A stretch of DNA of 41,664 nucleotides from assembly GCF_000622895.1 (NCBI RefSeq), contig NZ_AVCC01000023.1, positions 1 through 41,664 of the forward strand. The letters run 5' to 3'. The DNA comes from Herminiimonas sp. CN. GTDB taxonomy: Bacteria; Pseudomonadota; Gammaproteobacteria; Burkholderiales; Burkholderiaceae_D. Below are positions 23,952 through 31,942 of this stretch, one piece after another. A program made the position numbers and the translations under genes. The notes under the pieces are model-generated. The model worked only from the letters and a program-made list of their open reading frames with translations, did not search any database and was not told where the DNA came from. Within the stretch, counting starts at the first letter, position 1. Every line of letters starts with the position of its first letter.

Positions 23952-25607
23952 TCATGGTTTTGCGTCGTTCGCAATTGCAATCCTGCGTCCATCCCGGGCG
24001 ATGATGCGCATCGGCACCCCGCGTTGTTGCAAGTCGGCATAAATTGTCGGTGTTGTGACGGCAACCGCTTTCGGGCCTGAAGCCCATTGCTTGATGAATG
24101 CCTCGCGCGTGGGCAGCCAAAGCTGCGGCTGCCGCTTGAGCTCAAAATCCAGCTCGTCCGGATTTTCCACCATGACCATGGTGCGGCGCAAATAAAACAG
24201 CAGCGAATGATCCAGCCGGCCCACGGAGTACAGCGTCGTGGTCGGCGTGATTTCTGCTTCGATGGCAGCCACCAGTGGCCGGCCGGAAGCATAATTGCCG
24301 AGCGGATCGTGGCCGATCATCAGGAGTTGGCCGCCGACGAAGCCGCTGATTGCCAGCACGGTGGCAGCCAGCTCCCGGCGCCCGCGTTGCGCGGCAAGGA
24401 ATGCGCCGATACCGCCAATCAGCATCGCGATAGCGGCGGCTGTCACCCACGGCTCGTAAGCCAGGTAGAGCGGAATTTCCAGCGGCACATCCGTCATTGT
24501 GCCGATGCGCGGCACGAAAAACAGGCCGACTGCACCGCTGGCCGCCATCAGACCGGCGGCCAGCATCAGATGCAGGCGCCCGGCAGCGTCCCAGCAGACC
24601 GCGATCAGCAAAGCCAGCGCCGGAAAAATCGGCAGGATGTAGGACGGCAGCTTGGAGCCGGAAATGCTGAAAAAGAAGAAGATGAACCCGGCCCATACCA
24701 GCAGCATGCGTTTCGGCTTGAAGGTGCTGCCGGGCGCAGCGCTCCAGCTTTTTAGCACGCTTTGAAACAGGATTCCCAGCCACGGCGCGATACCGAGCAG
24801 CAGCAGGGGGATGAAGTAATACCAGGGGCCGGCGCGATGGTGGACTTCGCTGGTGAAGCGCTGGAAGTGTTCATGGATGAAGAAAAAATACGGGAATTCC
24901 GGATTCCGGATCGATACCAGCACGAACCAGGGCGTCGTAATGGCGAAAAACAGCAGCAGTCCCTTGCCGATATGCAGCCGCTTCCAGATGCCAAAATCGT
25001 TTGCCGCCAGCGAATAAATCACCAGCACCGCGCCCGGCAATACCAGCCCGATCAAACCTTTCGAGAGCACCGCCAGCGCCATGCCGGCCCAGCAGGCCAG
25101 CATCCAGTTGCGCCGCGCGCGCGCATCGGCGTCATCGCGCTGCGCGATCAGCAAGCTGCACAGCGCCAGCGTCATCATGCCCGACAGGCCCATGTCGAGC
25201 GTATTGATGTGTCCCAGCGCCGCCCACAGAAAGCTCGACCCCAGCACCAATGCCGCCAGGAAGCCGACCCGCGCGCCAAAGACGCTGCGCCCGGCCTGGT
25301 ACGTCAGCAGGATGCCGAAGAAGCCGCACAAGCCGGTCCAGAAGCGCGCCTGCCATTCGCCCAGGCCGAACAGCGTGAAAGTCAGCGCGTTCATCCAGGT
25401 TTGCAGCGGTGGTTTTTCGAAATATTTGATGCCGTTCAGGCGGGTGGTGATCCAGTCGCCGCTGGCGACCATCTCGCGCGCCATCTCGGCATAGCGGCCT
25501 TCGTCGGTGGGTACCAGCGTGCGCAAGTCCAATGCATAAAACCAGCACAGGGTAAAAATCAGGAACAGCGCCCAGACAACGGGCTTGGACTGGTGTAAAT
25601 CGTTCAT
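23952..25607 (-). CDS. arnT: lipid A Ara4N transferase (GT83, PMT family)
   Basis: An inner-membrane glycosyltransferase that transfers L-Ara4N from undecaprenyl phosphate to lipid A phosphates at the periplasmic face. The 551 residues have about 12 membrane helices. The first periplasmic loop carries the acidic pair D35-E36 in VPTDEGRYAEMAREM, the catalytic loop of the PMT/ArnT fold, followed by WITTRLNGIKYFEKPPLQTWM. A soluble C-terminal domain starts near 430. The start at 25607 overlaps the upstream Mth938-like gene by ATGA. The substrate is assigned from the neighbours, as the PMT fold alone does not fix the sugar. The frame continues upstream of 25607 without similarity. Confidence 0.87.
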   Translation of the reverse strand: MNDLHQSKPVVWALFLIFTLCWFYALDLRTLVPTDEGRYAEMAREMVASGDWITTRLNGIKYFEKPPLQTWMNALTFTLFGLGEWQARFWTGLCGFFGILLTYQAGRSVFGARVGFLAALVLGSSFLWAALGHINTLDMGLSGMMTLALCSLLIAQRDDADARARRNWMLACWAGMALAVLSKGLIGLVLPGAVLVIYSLAANDFGIWKRLHIGKGLLLFFAITTPWFVLVSIRNPEFPYFFFIHEHFQRFTSEVHHRAGPWYYFIPLLLLGIAPWLGILFQSVLKSWSAAPGSTFKPKRMLLVWAGFIFFFFSISGSKLPSYILPIFPALALLIAVCWDAAGRLHLMLAAGLMAASGAVGLFFVPRIGTMTDVPLEIPLYLAYEPWVTAAAIAMLIGGIGAFLAAQRGRRELAATVLAISGFVGGQLLMIGHDPLGNYASGRPLVAAIEAEITPTTTLYSVGRLDHSLLFYLRRTMVMVENPDELDFELKRQPQLWLPTREAFIKQWASGPKAVAVTTPTIYADLQQRGVPMRIIARDGRRIAIANDAKP

Positions 25608-26011
25608 GCCGGGTCGGATCCGGCGCCGGTGGCTGCGGCAGGCTCGATGATCAGCGCCAGCGCGACTTTGCGGCCCTCCGCCATCAGGATGTTGTAGGTA
25701 CGGCAGGCCGCCTGATTGTTCATGCATTCGACGCCGATCCGGCGCACGGTGAGCACGTTCGTCAGCTGCGGATGCACGAAGCGCTGGCGCTGGCCGGTGC
25801 CGAGGATCACCACATCGGGCTGCTGCGCTTCGATCTGCGCGAAATGCGCGGTTGTGAGGGCTTCGAATTGGTTGACCGGCCACGCGGTCGGGGCAATTTC
25901 CGGCAGCACTACCAGGCTGTGCTGGAAGCGTCTGGCGTTGATTTCGACGCCGGCATCATCGTATGCGGTGACGGTCTGGTATTGTTGTGTAGAGGTAATA
26001 TGAAGCTTCAT
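25604..26011 (-). CDS. Mth938-like domain (DUF498) protein
   Basis: A 135-residue protein with an Mth938-like fold, whose bacterial members are widespread but have no agreed function. Recognisable parts are QPDVVILGTGQRQRFVHPQL and GVECMNNQAACRTYNILMAEGRKVALALI, the family core with its conserved MxxxAACRTYNIL segment. The start at 26011 (MKLHIT) is chosen because upstream codons show no similarity. The stop overlaps the arnT start by four bases. This adjacency seems to be inherited in Burkholderiales rather than functional, as the protein is also found far from arn genes. It is divergent from alaA. Confidence 0.82.
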   Translation of the reverse strand: MKLHITSTQQYQTVTAYDDAGVEINARRFQHSLVVLPEIAPTAWPVNQFEALTTAHFAQIEAQQPDVVILGTGQRQRFVHPQLTNVLTVRRIGVECMNNQAACRTYNILMAEGRKVALALIIEPAAATGAGSDPA

Positions 26012-26239
26012 GGCGCGATTGTCAGATCGATCGGGATGCCGCCCCGGAGTCCGGCATTTATGTGCGTTCCGGGCCGAGGAAGAGCGGCAAAGCTGGCATT
26101 GTAGCTTTTTTCCGCACCAATCTCGGCTGTGATCGGTGTTTTTGATTGATAAAACACGATCCATTCGGCAGAATAGGATTTTTCGGCGCTGCAGCAAAAT
26201 GCGCGCCATTGTGTATCAAAATGACAAGGAATTGCTGCT

Positions 26240-27469
26240 GTGCGACCGATTCAGAAGTCCAAAAAATTAGCCGAGGTCTGTTACGACATCCGTGGTCCGG
26301 TGCTGGAAAAAGCACGCCAGATGGAGGATGAAGGCCACCGCATCATCAAGCTCAATATCGGCAATCTGGCCGTATTCGGCTTCGATCCGCCGGACGAGAT
26401 CGTGCAGGACATGATCCGCAATCTGCACAACGCGGCCGGCTATACCGACTCCAAGGGCATGTTTGCGCCGCGCAAATCGGTCGTGCATTACACCCAGGAG
26501 AAGAAAATCGCCGGCGTTACGGTCGATGACGTCTATCTCGGCAATGGCGCCTCCGAACTGATCGTGATGGGCATGAACGCCTTGCTCAATAGCGGCGACG
26601 AAGTGCTGGTGCCGGCGCCCGATTACCCGCTCTGGACTGCCGCCGTCAGCCTGTCCGGCGGCAGGCCGGTGCACTATGTCTGCGACGAAGCGTCCGGCTG
26701 GATGCCCGACATCGAAGACATCAAGAAAAAAATCACGCCGCACACCAAGGCGATTGTCGTCATCAACCCGAATAATCCGACCGGCGCGCTGTATCCGGTG
26801 GAAATTCTGCAGCAACTGGTCGAAGTGGCGCGGCAGCATCAGCTGATCGTGTTCGCCGATGAAATTTACGACAAAACCCTGTACGACGGCGAAACCCATA
26901 CTTCGATGGCCTCGCTGGCCGACGATGTGCTGTTCATCACGCTCAACGGCTTGTCGAAAAACTATCGTTCCTGCGGCTATCGGGCCGGCTGGATGGCGGT
27001 GTCGGGCGAGAAGCGGCATGCCAGGGATTACATCGAAGGCTTGAACATGCTGGCCTCGATGCGGCTGTGCGCCAATACGCCGGGCCAGTTTGCGATCCAG
27101 ACCGCGCTCGGCGGCTATCAAAGCATCAACGACCTGGTCGCGCCGAACGGCCGCCTGACCAAGCAGCGCGATCTCGCGCACCGCTTGCTGACGGAGATCC
27201 CCGGCGTCACCTGCGTCAAGCCGAAGGCGGCGTTATACATGTTTCCGCGGCTGGACCCGAAGCTGTATCCGATTGCCGACGACCAGGATTTCGCCCAGGA
27301 ATTGCTGGTCGAAGAAAAAGTCCTGATAGTGCAGGGCACCGGCTTCAACTGGATCGCGCCCGACCATTTCCGGGTCGTATTCCTGCCGAATGTGGATGAC
27401 CTGACCGACGCGATGGGCCGGATTGCCCGTTTCCTCAATGGTTATCGCAAGCGTCACGGCACTGCATAA
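26240..27469 (+). CDS. alaA: glutamate-pyruvate aminotransferase AlaA
   Basis: A fold-type I PLP aminotransferase that makes alanine from pyruvate and glutamate. The 409-residue protein resembles E. coli AlaA along its length: KKLAEVCYDIRGPVLEKA at the start, KLNIGN, LVPAPDYPLWTAAVSLSGG, INPNNPTGA, FADEIYDK, and the cofactor lysine K240 in NGLSKNYRSCGYRAGW. The start is GTG at 26240, with AGGA about ten bases upstream. Positioned ahead of hom, as in many Burkholderiales. A very stable hairpin follows. Confidence 0.93.
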   Translation: MRPIQKSKKLAEVCYDIRGPVLEKARQMEDEGHRIIKLNIGNLAVFGFDPPDEIVQDMIRNLHNAAGYTDSKGMFAPRKSVVHYTQEKKIAGVTVDDVYLGNGASELIVMGMNALLNSGDEVLVPAPDYPLWTAAVSLSGGRPVHYVCDEASGWMPDIEDIKKKITPHTKAIVVINPNNPTGALYPVEILQQLVEVARQHQLIVFADEIYDKTLYDGETHTSMASLADDVLFITLNGLSKNYRSCGYRAGWMAVSGEKRHARDYIEGLNMLASMRLCANTPGQFAIQTALGGYQSINDLVAPNGRLTKQRDLAHRLLTEIPGVTCVKPKAALYMFPRLDPKLYPIADDQDFAQELLVEEKVLIVQGTGFNWIAPDHFRVVFLPNVDDLTDAMGRIARFLNGYRKRHGTA

Positions 27470-27487
27470 CTCTGCCTTCCCTGAGTG

Positions 27488-27524
27488 GGCCGGCTTGGAA
27501 AATCCGTGATTTTCCAAGCCGGCC
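27488..27524. terminator. long hairpin after alaA
   Basis: A 17-bp perfect stem (27488-27504 with 27508-27524) closed by three bases. No T run follows at once; a TTTTT lies about six bases later. It may weaken read-through from alaA into hom or protect the alaA mRNA end. Confidence 0.6.
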
Positions 27525-27567
27525 TGCCGATTTTTAGCTGTTTAGTCATCTCACCACCATTGAAATC

Positions 27568-28878
27568 ATGAAATCAATCAAAGTAGGCTTATTGGGCATC
27601 GGCACCGTTGGTTCCGGCACATTCAACGTCTTGAAGCGCAACCGGGAAGAAATCATGCGCCGCGCCGGTCGCGCCATCGAGATTACGATGGTGGCCGACC
27701 TCAACACCGAACGCGCCAGGGAGCTGACCAATGGCGAGTGCGAAGTGGTAAACGATGCCAATCTGGTCATCAACAACCCTGACATCGATATCGTCATCGA
27801 ACTGATCGGCGGCTACGGCATCGCCAAGGACCTGGTGCTGAAGGCCATCGCCAACGGCAAGCATGTGGTGACCGCTAACAAGGCGCTGCTGGCGCTGCAC
27901 GGCGACGCCATTTTTAAGGCCGCACAGGAGAAGGGCGTGATGGTTGCCTTCGAGGCCGCTGTCGCCGGCGGCATCCCGATCATCAAGGCACTGCGCGAAG
28001 GCCTGACAGCCAACCGGATCGAATGGCTGGCCGGCATCATCAACGGCACCACCAATTTCATCCTGTCGGAGATGCGCGACAAGGGCCTGGACTTCGATGT
28101 GGTATTGCAGGAAGCGCAACGGCTGGGCTATGCGGAAGCGGACCCGACCTTCGATATCGAAGGCATCGATGCGGCTCACAAGGTCACGCTGATGGCCGCG
28201 ATCGCCTTCGGCATCCCGGTCCAGTTTGATAAGGCATACGTCGAAGGCATTACCAAGTTGCAAGGCATCGATATCCAGTATGCGGAGCAGCTCGGCTACC
28301 GCATCAAGCTGCTGGGCATTGCCAAGCGGATGCCGAACGGGATCGAATTGCGCGTGCACCCGACCCTGATTCCGGCCAAGCGCCTGATCGCCAACGTCGA
28401 AGGCGCGATGAACGCGGTCATGGTGCAGGGCGATGCGGTAGGCCCGACGCTGTATTACGGCAAGGGCGCCGGCGCCGAGCCGACCGCTTCGGCGGTGATC
28501 GCCGATCTGGTTGACATTACCCGCCTGGCCACCGCCGACCCCGAGCATCGGGTGCCGCATCTGGCGTTCCAGCCGGACGCGGTGCACGACACGCCGATCC
28601 TGCCGATGGGCGAAATCACCACTTCGTATTACCTGCGCATCCACGTCGCCGACGAAGCCGGCGTGCTGGCCAGCATCACCAGCATCCTGGCCGACGCCGG
28701 AATATCGGTCGGCGCGATGCTGCAGAAGGAGCCGGTGGAAGGCAAGCCGGAAACCGACATCATCATCCTGACGCACCAGACGCTGGAGAAGAATATCGAT
28801 GCCGCCATCGCCCGCATCGAGGCGTTGCCGACGGTGCGCGGCAAGGTGGTGCGGATTCGCTCCGAAGAACTGGCGTAA
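27568..28878 (+). CDS. hom: homoserine dehydrogenase with ACT domain
   Basis: Reduces aspartate semialdehyde to homoserine with NAD(P)H, the branch point to threonine and methionine. The 436 residues begin with the Rossmann motif GLLGIGTVGSGTFNVL (8-23). K105 lies in VVTANKALLA, and the catalytic domain has GTTNFIL and YAEADPTFDIEGIDAAHK. A C-terminal ACT domain (about 350-430, LRIHVADEAGVLASITSIL) allows threonine feedback. The gene has no fused kinase; lysC is a separate gene at 476. The usual partner thrC does not follow. Confidence 0.97.
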   Translation: MKSIKVGLLGIGTVGSGTFNVLKRNREEIMRRAGRAIEITMVADLNTERARELTNGECEVVNDANLVINNPDIDIVIELIGGYGIAKDLVLKAIANGKHVVTANKALLALHGDAIFKAAQEKGVMVAFEAAVAGGIPIIKALREGLTANRIEWLAGIINGTTNFILSEMRDKGLDFDVVLQEAQRLGYAEADPTFDIEGIDAAHKVTLMAAIAFGIPVQFDKAYVEGITKLQGIDIQYAEQLGYRIKLLGIAKRMPNGIELRVHPTLIPAKRLIANVEGAMNAVMVQGDAVGPTLYYGKGAGAEPTASAVIADLVDITRLATADPEHRVPHLAFQPDAVHDTPILPMGEITTSYYLRIHVADEAGVLASITSILADAGISVGAMLQKEPVEGKPETDIIILTHQTLEKNIDAAIARIEALPTVRGKVVRIRSEELA

Positions 28879-29007
28879 ATTATTTCATACTGGCTATGGT
28901 ATATATAAAAATATGCCATTTCACGCTTGAATTTATTGCGATAATTAAAAATACTCTTGTATTTTTAATGTAATGCAGCAGGCCGGCATGATTCCGGCCT
29001 GCTGCCT
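28879..29007. other. AT-rich spacer after hom with three inverted repeats
   Basis: No gene. ATGGTATAT/ATATGCCAT (28896-28919, one mismatch) and TTAAAAATAC/GTATTTTTAA (28945-28968, 4-base loop) are AT-rich palindromes. GCAGCAGGCCGG pairs perfectly with CCGGCCTGCTGC (28975-28986 with 28994-29005). The last hairpin lies directly after the stop of the AraC-like remnant on the minus strand and could have been its terminator. Confidence 0.55.
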
Positions 29008-29120
29008 TTAATCATTCTTCTGCGTAAAAAATGTCGGTGGCGGCTGGCCGTAGGTTTTCTTGAACCTGGCCGCAAATGCCAGCTGGCTGGCGTAGCCGAA
29101 TTCGGCTGCGACTTTTGCGC
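29008..29120 (-). pseudogene. AraC-family regulator, C-terminal remnant
   Basis: On the minus strand the frame ending at the TAA of 29008-29010 reads AGAKVAAEFGYASQ, then LAFAARFKKTYGQPP and PTFFTQKND. This is the second helix-turn-helix of AraC/XylS regulators, with the signature spacing A...GYxS...F.R.FKK..G..P. Only about 38 codons match; further upstream the frame is unrelated and enters the leader of the MFS gene. The rest of the gene is gone, so it is a relic. It may have been the regulator of the neighbouring transporter. Confidence 0.75.
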
Positions 29121-29244
29121 CAGCGTGCGTTCGGACGTGCGGCGCCTGGGAACCTGTTCAGGTGCATCGGTACTCCCAAGCCCTATGCCAGCACGCCCTC
29201 GCATTTTTGCATACACTGAACCTTTGTTTTGCTGCGAGATAGTG

Positions 29245-30468
29245 ATGAATAAAGAACAGACTTTGCAACAGGATGCGAAGGTGATCGGCCTGGTGGCCAC
29301 CGCCCACGGCGTGTCGCACTTTTCCCAGCTGCTGCTGGCATCCTTGTTTCCCTGGCTAAAGGTGGCTTTCGACCTGTCGTATGCGCAACTGGGCCTGCTG
29401 ATGACGGTGTTTTTCATCGTTTCCGGAGTCGGCCAGGCGCTGGCCGGTTTCGTGGTCGACAAGGCCGGCGCCCGCACCGTGCTGTTTGCCGGCCTGGCCT
29501 GTCTGGGCACGGCCGCGCTGGCGATGTCTCTGGCGCCCAATTACGGCATGTTGCTGGCGGGTTCGATGCTGGCCGGTTTGGGCAATTGCGTATTTCATCC
29601 GTCCGACTTCACCCTGCTCAACCAGCGGGTTTCGCTCTCGCGTCTGGGCCATGCGTTCTCGGTGCATGGTATTTCCGGCAACCTCGGCTGGGCGGCCGCG
29701 CCGATTTTCATGACCGCGATTGCGGCAGCCGCCGGTTGGCGTGTGGCGCTGTTTTCGGCCGGACTGGTGGCCTTTGCGGTGCTGGCCTTGCTATGGGTGT
29801 ACCGCGCGGTGCTGGCCACGCCGGCAGCGCACCCGGCAGCATCGCACCAGGCGGCAGTCCAGGACGGCGCGTTGCTGGACTTCATGCGGCTGCCTTCGGT
29901 CTGGCTATGCTTTGCTTTTTTCCTGATCACTGCGCTGGCGCTGGGCGGGATTCAAAGTTTTTCCTCGTCCAGCCTGCGCGCGTTGTACGGCATGTCGCTG
30001 CCTTTGGCAACCGCCGCCTTCACCGCGTTCATGCTGGCGTCGGCCGCAGGCATGGTGCTGGGCGGTTTTCTGGCGGCCAGGGCCAGCCGCCATGACCGCA
30101 CGATTGCGCTGGCATTCACCTTTTCCGGCGCGATGGCGCTGATTGTCGCCACCGGCGCGGTGCCGGTGTGGGCGGCGCTGGTATTGATGGGCATGGTCGG
30201 GCTGGGGGCAGGGGTCGCCGGCCCGTCGCGCGACTTGCTGATCCGCGCATCGGCCCCGAAAAACGCCACCGGACGGGTGTACGGCGTGGTGTATTCGGGG
30301 CTGGATGCCGGTGTGGCGATCGCGCCGCTGCTGTTCGGTGCGCTGATGGACGCCAGCCGGCCGGCCTGGGTGTTCATCTGCATCGGCCTGTTCCAGATGC
30401 TGGCGATCGTCACCGCGATCAATGTCGGCAACGACACCAGCAAGCGCGCTGCCGCCGCGCCGGCATAA
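29245..30468 (+). CDS. MFS transporter
   Basis: A 407-residue major facilitator protein with about 12 membrane helices. The opening ATAHGVSHFSQLLLASLFPWLKVAF and YAQLGLLMTVFFIVSGVGQALAGFVVDKAGAR (loop 2-3 DxxGxR motif) resemble the Fsr (fosmidomycin resistance) branch, but the substrate cannot be told. The frame opens earlier, at 29125; the ATG at 29245 is preferred because the region before it holds the AraC remnant. Alone on its strand between hom and rraA and ended by a perfect terminator. Confidence 0.85.
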   Translation: MNKEQTLQQDAKVIGLVATAHGVSHFSQLLLASLFPWLKVAFDLSYAQLGLLMTVFFIVSGVGQALAGFVVDKAGARTVLFAGLACLGTAALAMSLAPNYGMLLAGSMLAGLGNCVFHPSDFTLLNQRVSLSRLGHAFSVHGISGNLGWAAAPIFMTAIAAAAGWRVALFSAGLVAFAVLALLWVYRAVLATPAAHPAASHQAAVQDGALLDFMRLPSVWLCFAFFLITALALGGIQSFSSSSLRALYGMSLPLATAAFTAFMLASAAGMVLGGFLAARASRHDRTIALAFTFSGAMALIVATGAVPVWAALVLMGMVGLGAGVAGPSRDLLIRASAPKNATGRVYGVVYSGLDAGVAIAPLLFGALMDASRPAWVFICIGLFQMLAIVTAINVGNDTSKRAAAAPA

Positions 30469-30481
30469 TGCTGCGCGAATT

Positions 30482-30525
30482 GCAATGAAAAAGGACGTCG
30501 CCGCCACGACGTCCTTTTTCATTGC
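30482..30525. terminator. terminator after the MFS gene
   Basis: A 19-bp perfect stem (30482-30500 with 30507-30525) around a 6-base loop, containing AAAAAGGACGTCG and its complement. The internal A and T runs make it work in both directions. Confidence 0.88.
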
Positions 30526-30591
30526 GCGCGATCCGCTTACAATTTGCCCTTGCATTACTTATACCAACCAGACTGATTGCCGAGGAACCCG

Positions 30592-31086
30592 ATGACTTTT
30601 GCCACCTGCGATATTTGCGATGCCCACGAAGACCAGCTTGCCAGCGGTGCGCTGGCGGTATTGCCGCCGCTGTTCAAGGCTTACGGCCGGGAACCGGTTT
30701 TTTCCGGCCCCGCCTATACGCTGAAAGTATTTGAAGACAATGCGCTGGTGCGCACCGCGTTGGAGCAGCCGGGCAATGGCCAGGTGCTGGTAATTGATGG
30801 CGGCGGCAGCCTGCGCTGCGCGCTGGTCGGGGGCAATCTGGCCGTGCTGGCGGTCAAAAACGGCTGGAGCGGCATCGTGGTCAATGGCTGCATACGCGAT
30901 TCGGTCGAGATCAATGGCTGCGCGATCGGCGTGCGCGCGCTGGCGACCCATCCGCAAAAAAGCATCAAGAAGGGTGTCGGCGATGTGCAGCTGCGCGTGA
31001 TGATCGCCGGCGTCGCCGTGCGACCAGGCAGCTGGATTTATGCCGACCAGGACGGAGTGCTGGTGGCGCAGGAAAAACTGATTTGA
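30592..31086 (+). CDS. rraA: RraA family protein (RNase E regulator / aldolase fold)
   Basis: The 164-residue protein matches RraA, a trimeric ring that binds RNase E in E. coli and lowers mRNA decay. The same fold also includes 4-hydroxy-4-methyl-2-oxoglutarate aldolases. Visible signatures are [38 protein letters not shown], and the active-site-like [14 protein letters not shown] with R and D, followed by [13 protein letters not shown]. The conserved G-x-R-D pair is that of the aldolase branch, so enzyme activity is possible. ATG 30592, with AGGA eight bases upstream, is preferred over an in-frame TTG at 30577. Confidence 0.88.
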   Translation: MTFATCDICDAHEDQLASGALAVLPPLFKAYGREPVFSGPAYTLKVFEDNALVRTALEQPGNGQVLVIDGGGSLRCALVGGNLAVLAVKNGWSGIVVNGCIRDSVEINGCAIGVRALATHPQKSIKKGVGDVQLRVMIAGVAVRPGSWIYADQDGVLVAQEKLI

Positions 31087-31131
31087 TACGGCTGGCCTGA
31101 TGCGGCCGGCTTGATTCGGTGCAATTAAATG

Positions 31132-31165
31132 AAAAATGCCGCGCTTGAAAAAGCGCGGCATTTTT
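31132..31165. terminator. bidirectional terminator between rraA and azoR
   Basis: AAAAATGCCGCGCTT (31132-31146) pairs with AAGCGCGGCATTTTT (31151-31165) around GAAA. It serves both convergent genes. Confidence 0.92.
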
Positions 31166-31188
31166 ATGCGGTAGTCGTCAGGCGGGAG

Positions 31189-31800
31189 TCAGGCGCATTC
31201 CTTGGTCTGGTTCAATGCCTTGCCCAAAGCCAGCGCGCGCGCATCCGCGCCCATCGCGATGCCTTCGGCACGGATCACCGTGATGTCGCTGATGCCGAAG
31301 AAGCCCATCACCGCGCGCAGATACGCTTCCTGGTGATCCATTGCCGTTTCGAAGGCGGCGCCTGCATACATGCCGCCGCGCGACGATACGATGATCATCT
31401 TCTTGCCGACAATCAATCCTTCCGGACCCTGCGCGGTGTAGCGGAAGGTGCGCCCCGCTTGCGCAATCCGGTCGATCCAGGCCTTGAGCTGGGTCGGCAC
31501 CGAGAAGTTGTACATCGGCGCGCCGATCACCACCACGTCGGCTGCCAGGAACTCGCACAGCATGGTTTCGGTCAGCGCCAGTTCGGCGCGCAGGCTTTCC
31601 GGCGCAACATAACCTTTCTGCGGGCGCAATGCGGCCAGCAATTTGTCGTCCAGATGCGCCGGCGGCGCTTCGACCAGGTCGCGGTAAGTGACGGTTGCAC
31701 CAGGATGGATTTCCTGCAGTTGATAGACGGTCGCTGCAGTCAGTTCCCGCGTAACCGACATCGCGCCCGTCGCGCTTGAATCAATATGAAGAACTTTCAC
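31189..31800 (-). CDS. azoR: FMN-dependent NADH azoreductase
   Basis: A flavodoxin-fold quinone and azo reductase that uses NADH and FMN, thought to protect against quinone and thiol stress. The 203 residues show the start VLHIDSSATGAMSVTRELT (phosphate loop S9-x-S), IGAPMYNFSVPTQLKAWIDRI (FMN-binding, about 93-113) and IIVSSRGGMYAG (about 136-147), all characteristic of AzoR. The start is GTG at 31800, with GGAG upstream. It is divergent from a LysR regulator and shares a 121-bp gap that contains a strong palindrome. Confidence 0.94.
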   Translation of the reverse strand: MKVLHIDSSATGAMSVTRELTAATVYQLQEIHPGATVTYRDLVEAPPAHLDDKLLAALRPQKGYVAPESLRAELALTETMLCEFLAADVVVIGAPMYNFSVPTQLKAWIDRIAQAGRTFRYTAQGPEGLIVGKKMIIVSSRGGMYAGAAFETAMDHQEAYLRAVMGFFGISDITVIRAEGIAMGADARALALGKALNQTKECA

Positions 31801-31890
31801 GCTTGCTCCGTTGATGAATGAGGTTGAAATGCGATAATTGAATTAGTCTAAAATAAAAAAAATTAACGATAAATAGCCATATTTGAGAAT

Positions 31891-31914
31891 GATTATCCTG
31901 CATATAGGATAATC
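31891..31914. promoter_or_regulatory. palindromic operator between azoR and lysR
   Basis: GATTATCCT (31891-31899), six bases, AGGATAATC (31906-31914): a perfect 9-bp inverted repeat, 24 bp in total. It lies just upstream of the LysR start and about 90 bp upstream of azoR. LysR regulators typically bind dyads of this kind (T-N11-A core) in the shared region. Likely the autoregulatory site. Confidence 0.7.
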
Positions 31915-31942
31915 GGCGGGATTGGCGCGCATGGGATCTGCA

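Noticed and set aside
18288-26011. The arn cluster as a horizontally acquired island
   Set aside because: Its composition is like that of the genes after it (alaA to aroC), there are no mobile elements at its borders, and arnT is joined to a native Mth938-like gene by a 4-bp overlap.
29245-30468. Naming the MFS gene as a fosmidomycin resistance gene (fsr)
   Set aside because: The resemblance is limited to general N-terminal MFS motifs; the substrate cannot be told from sequence.
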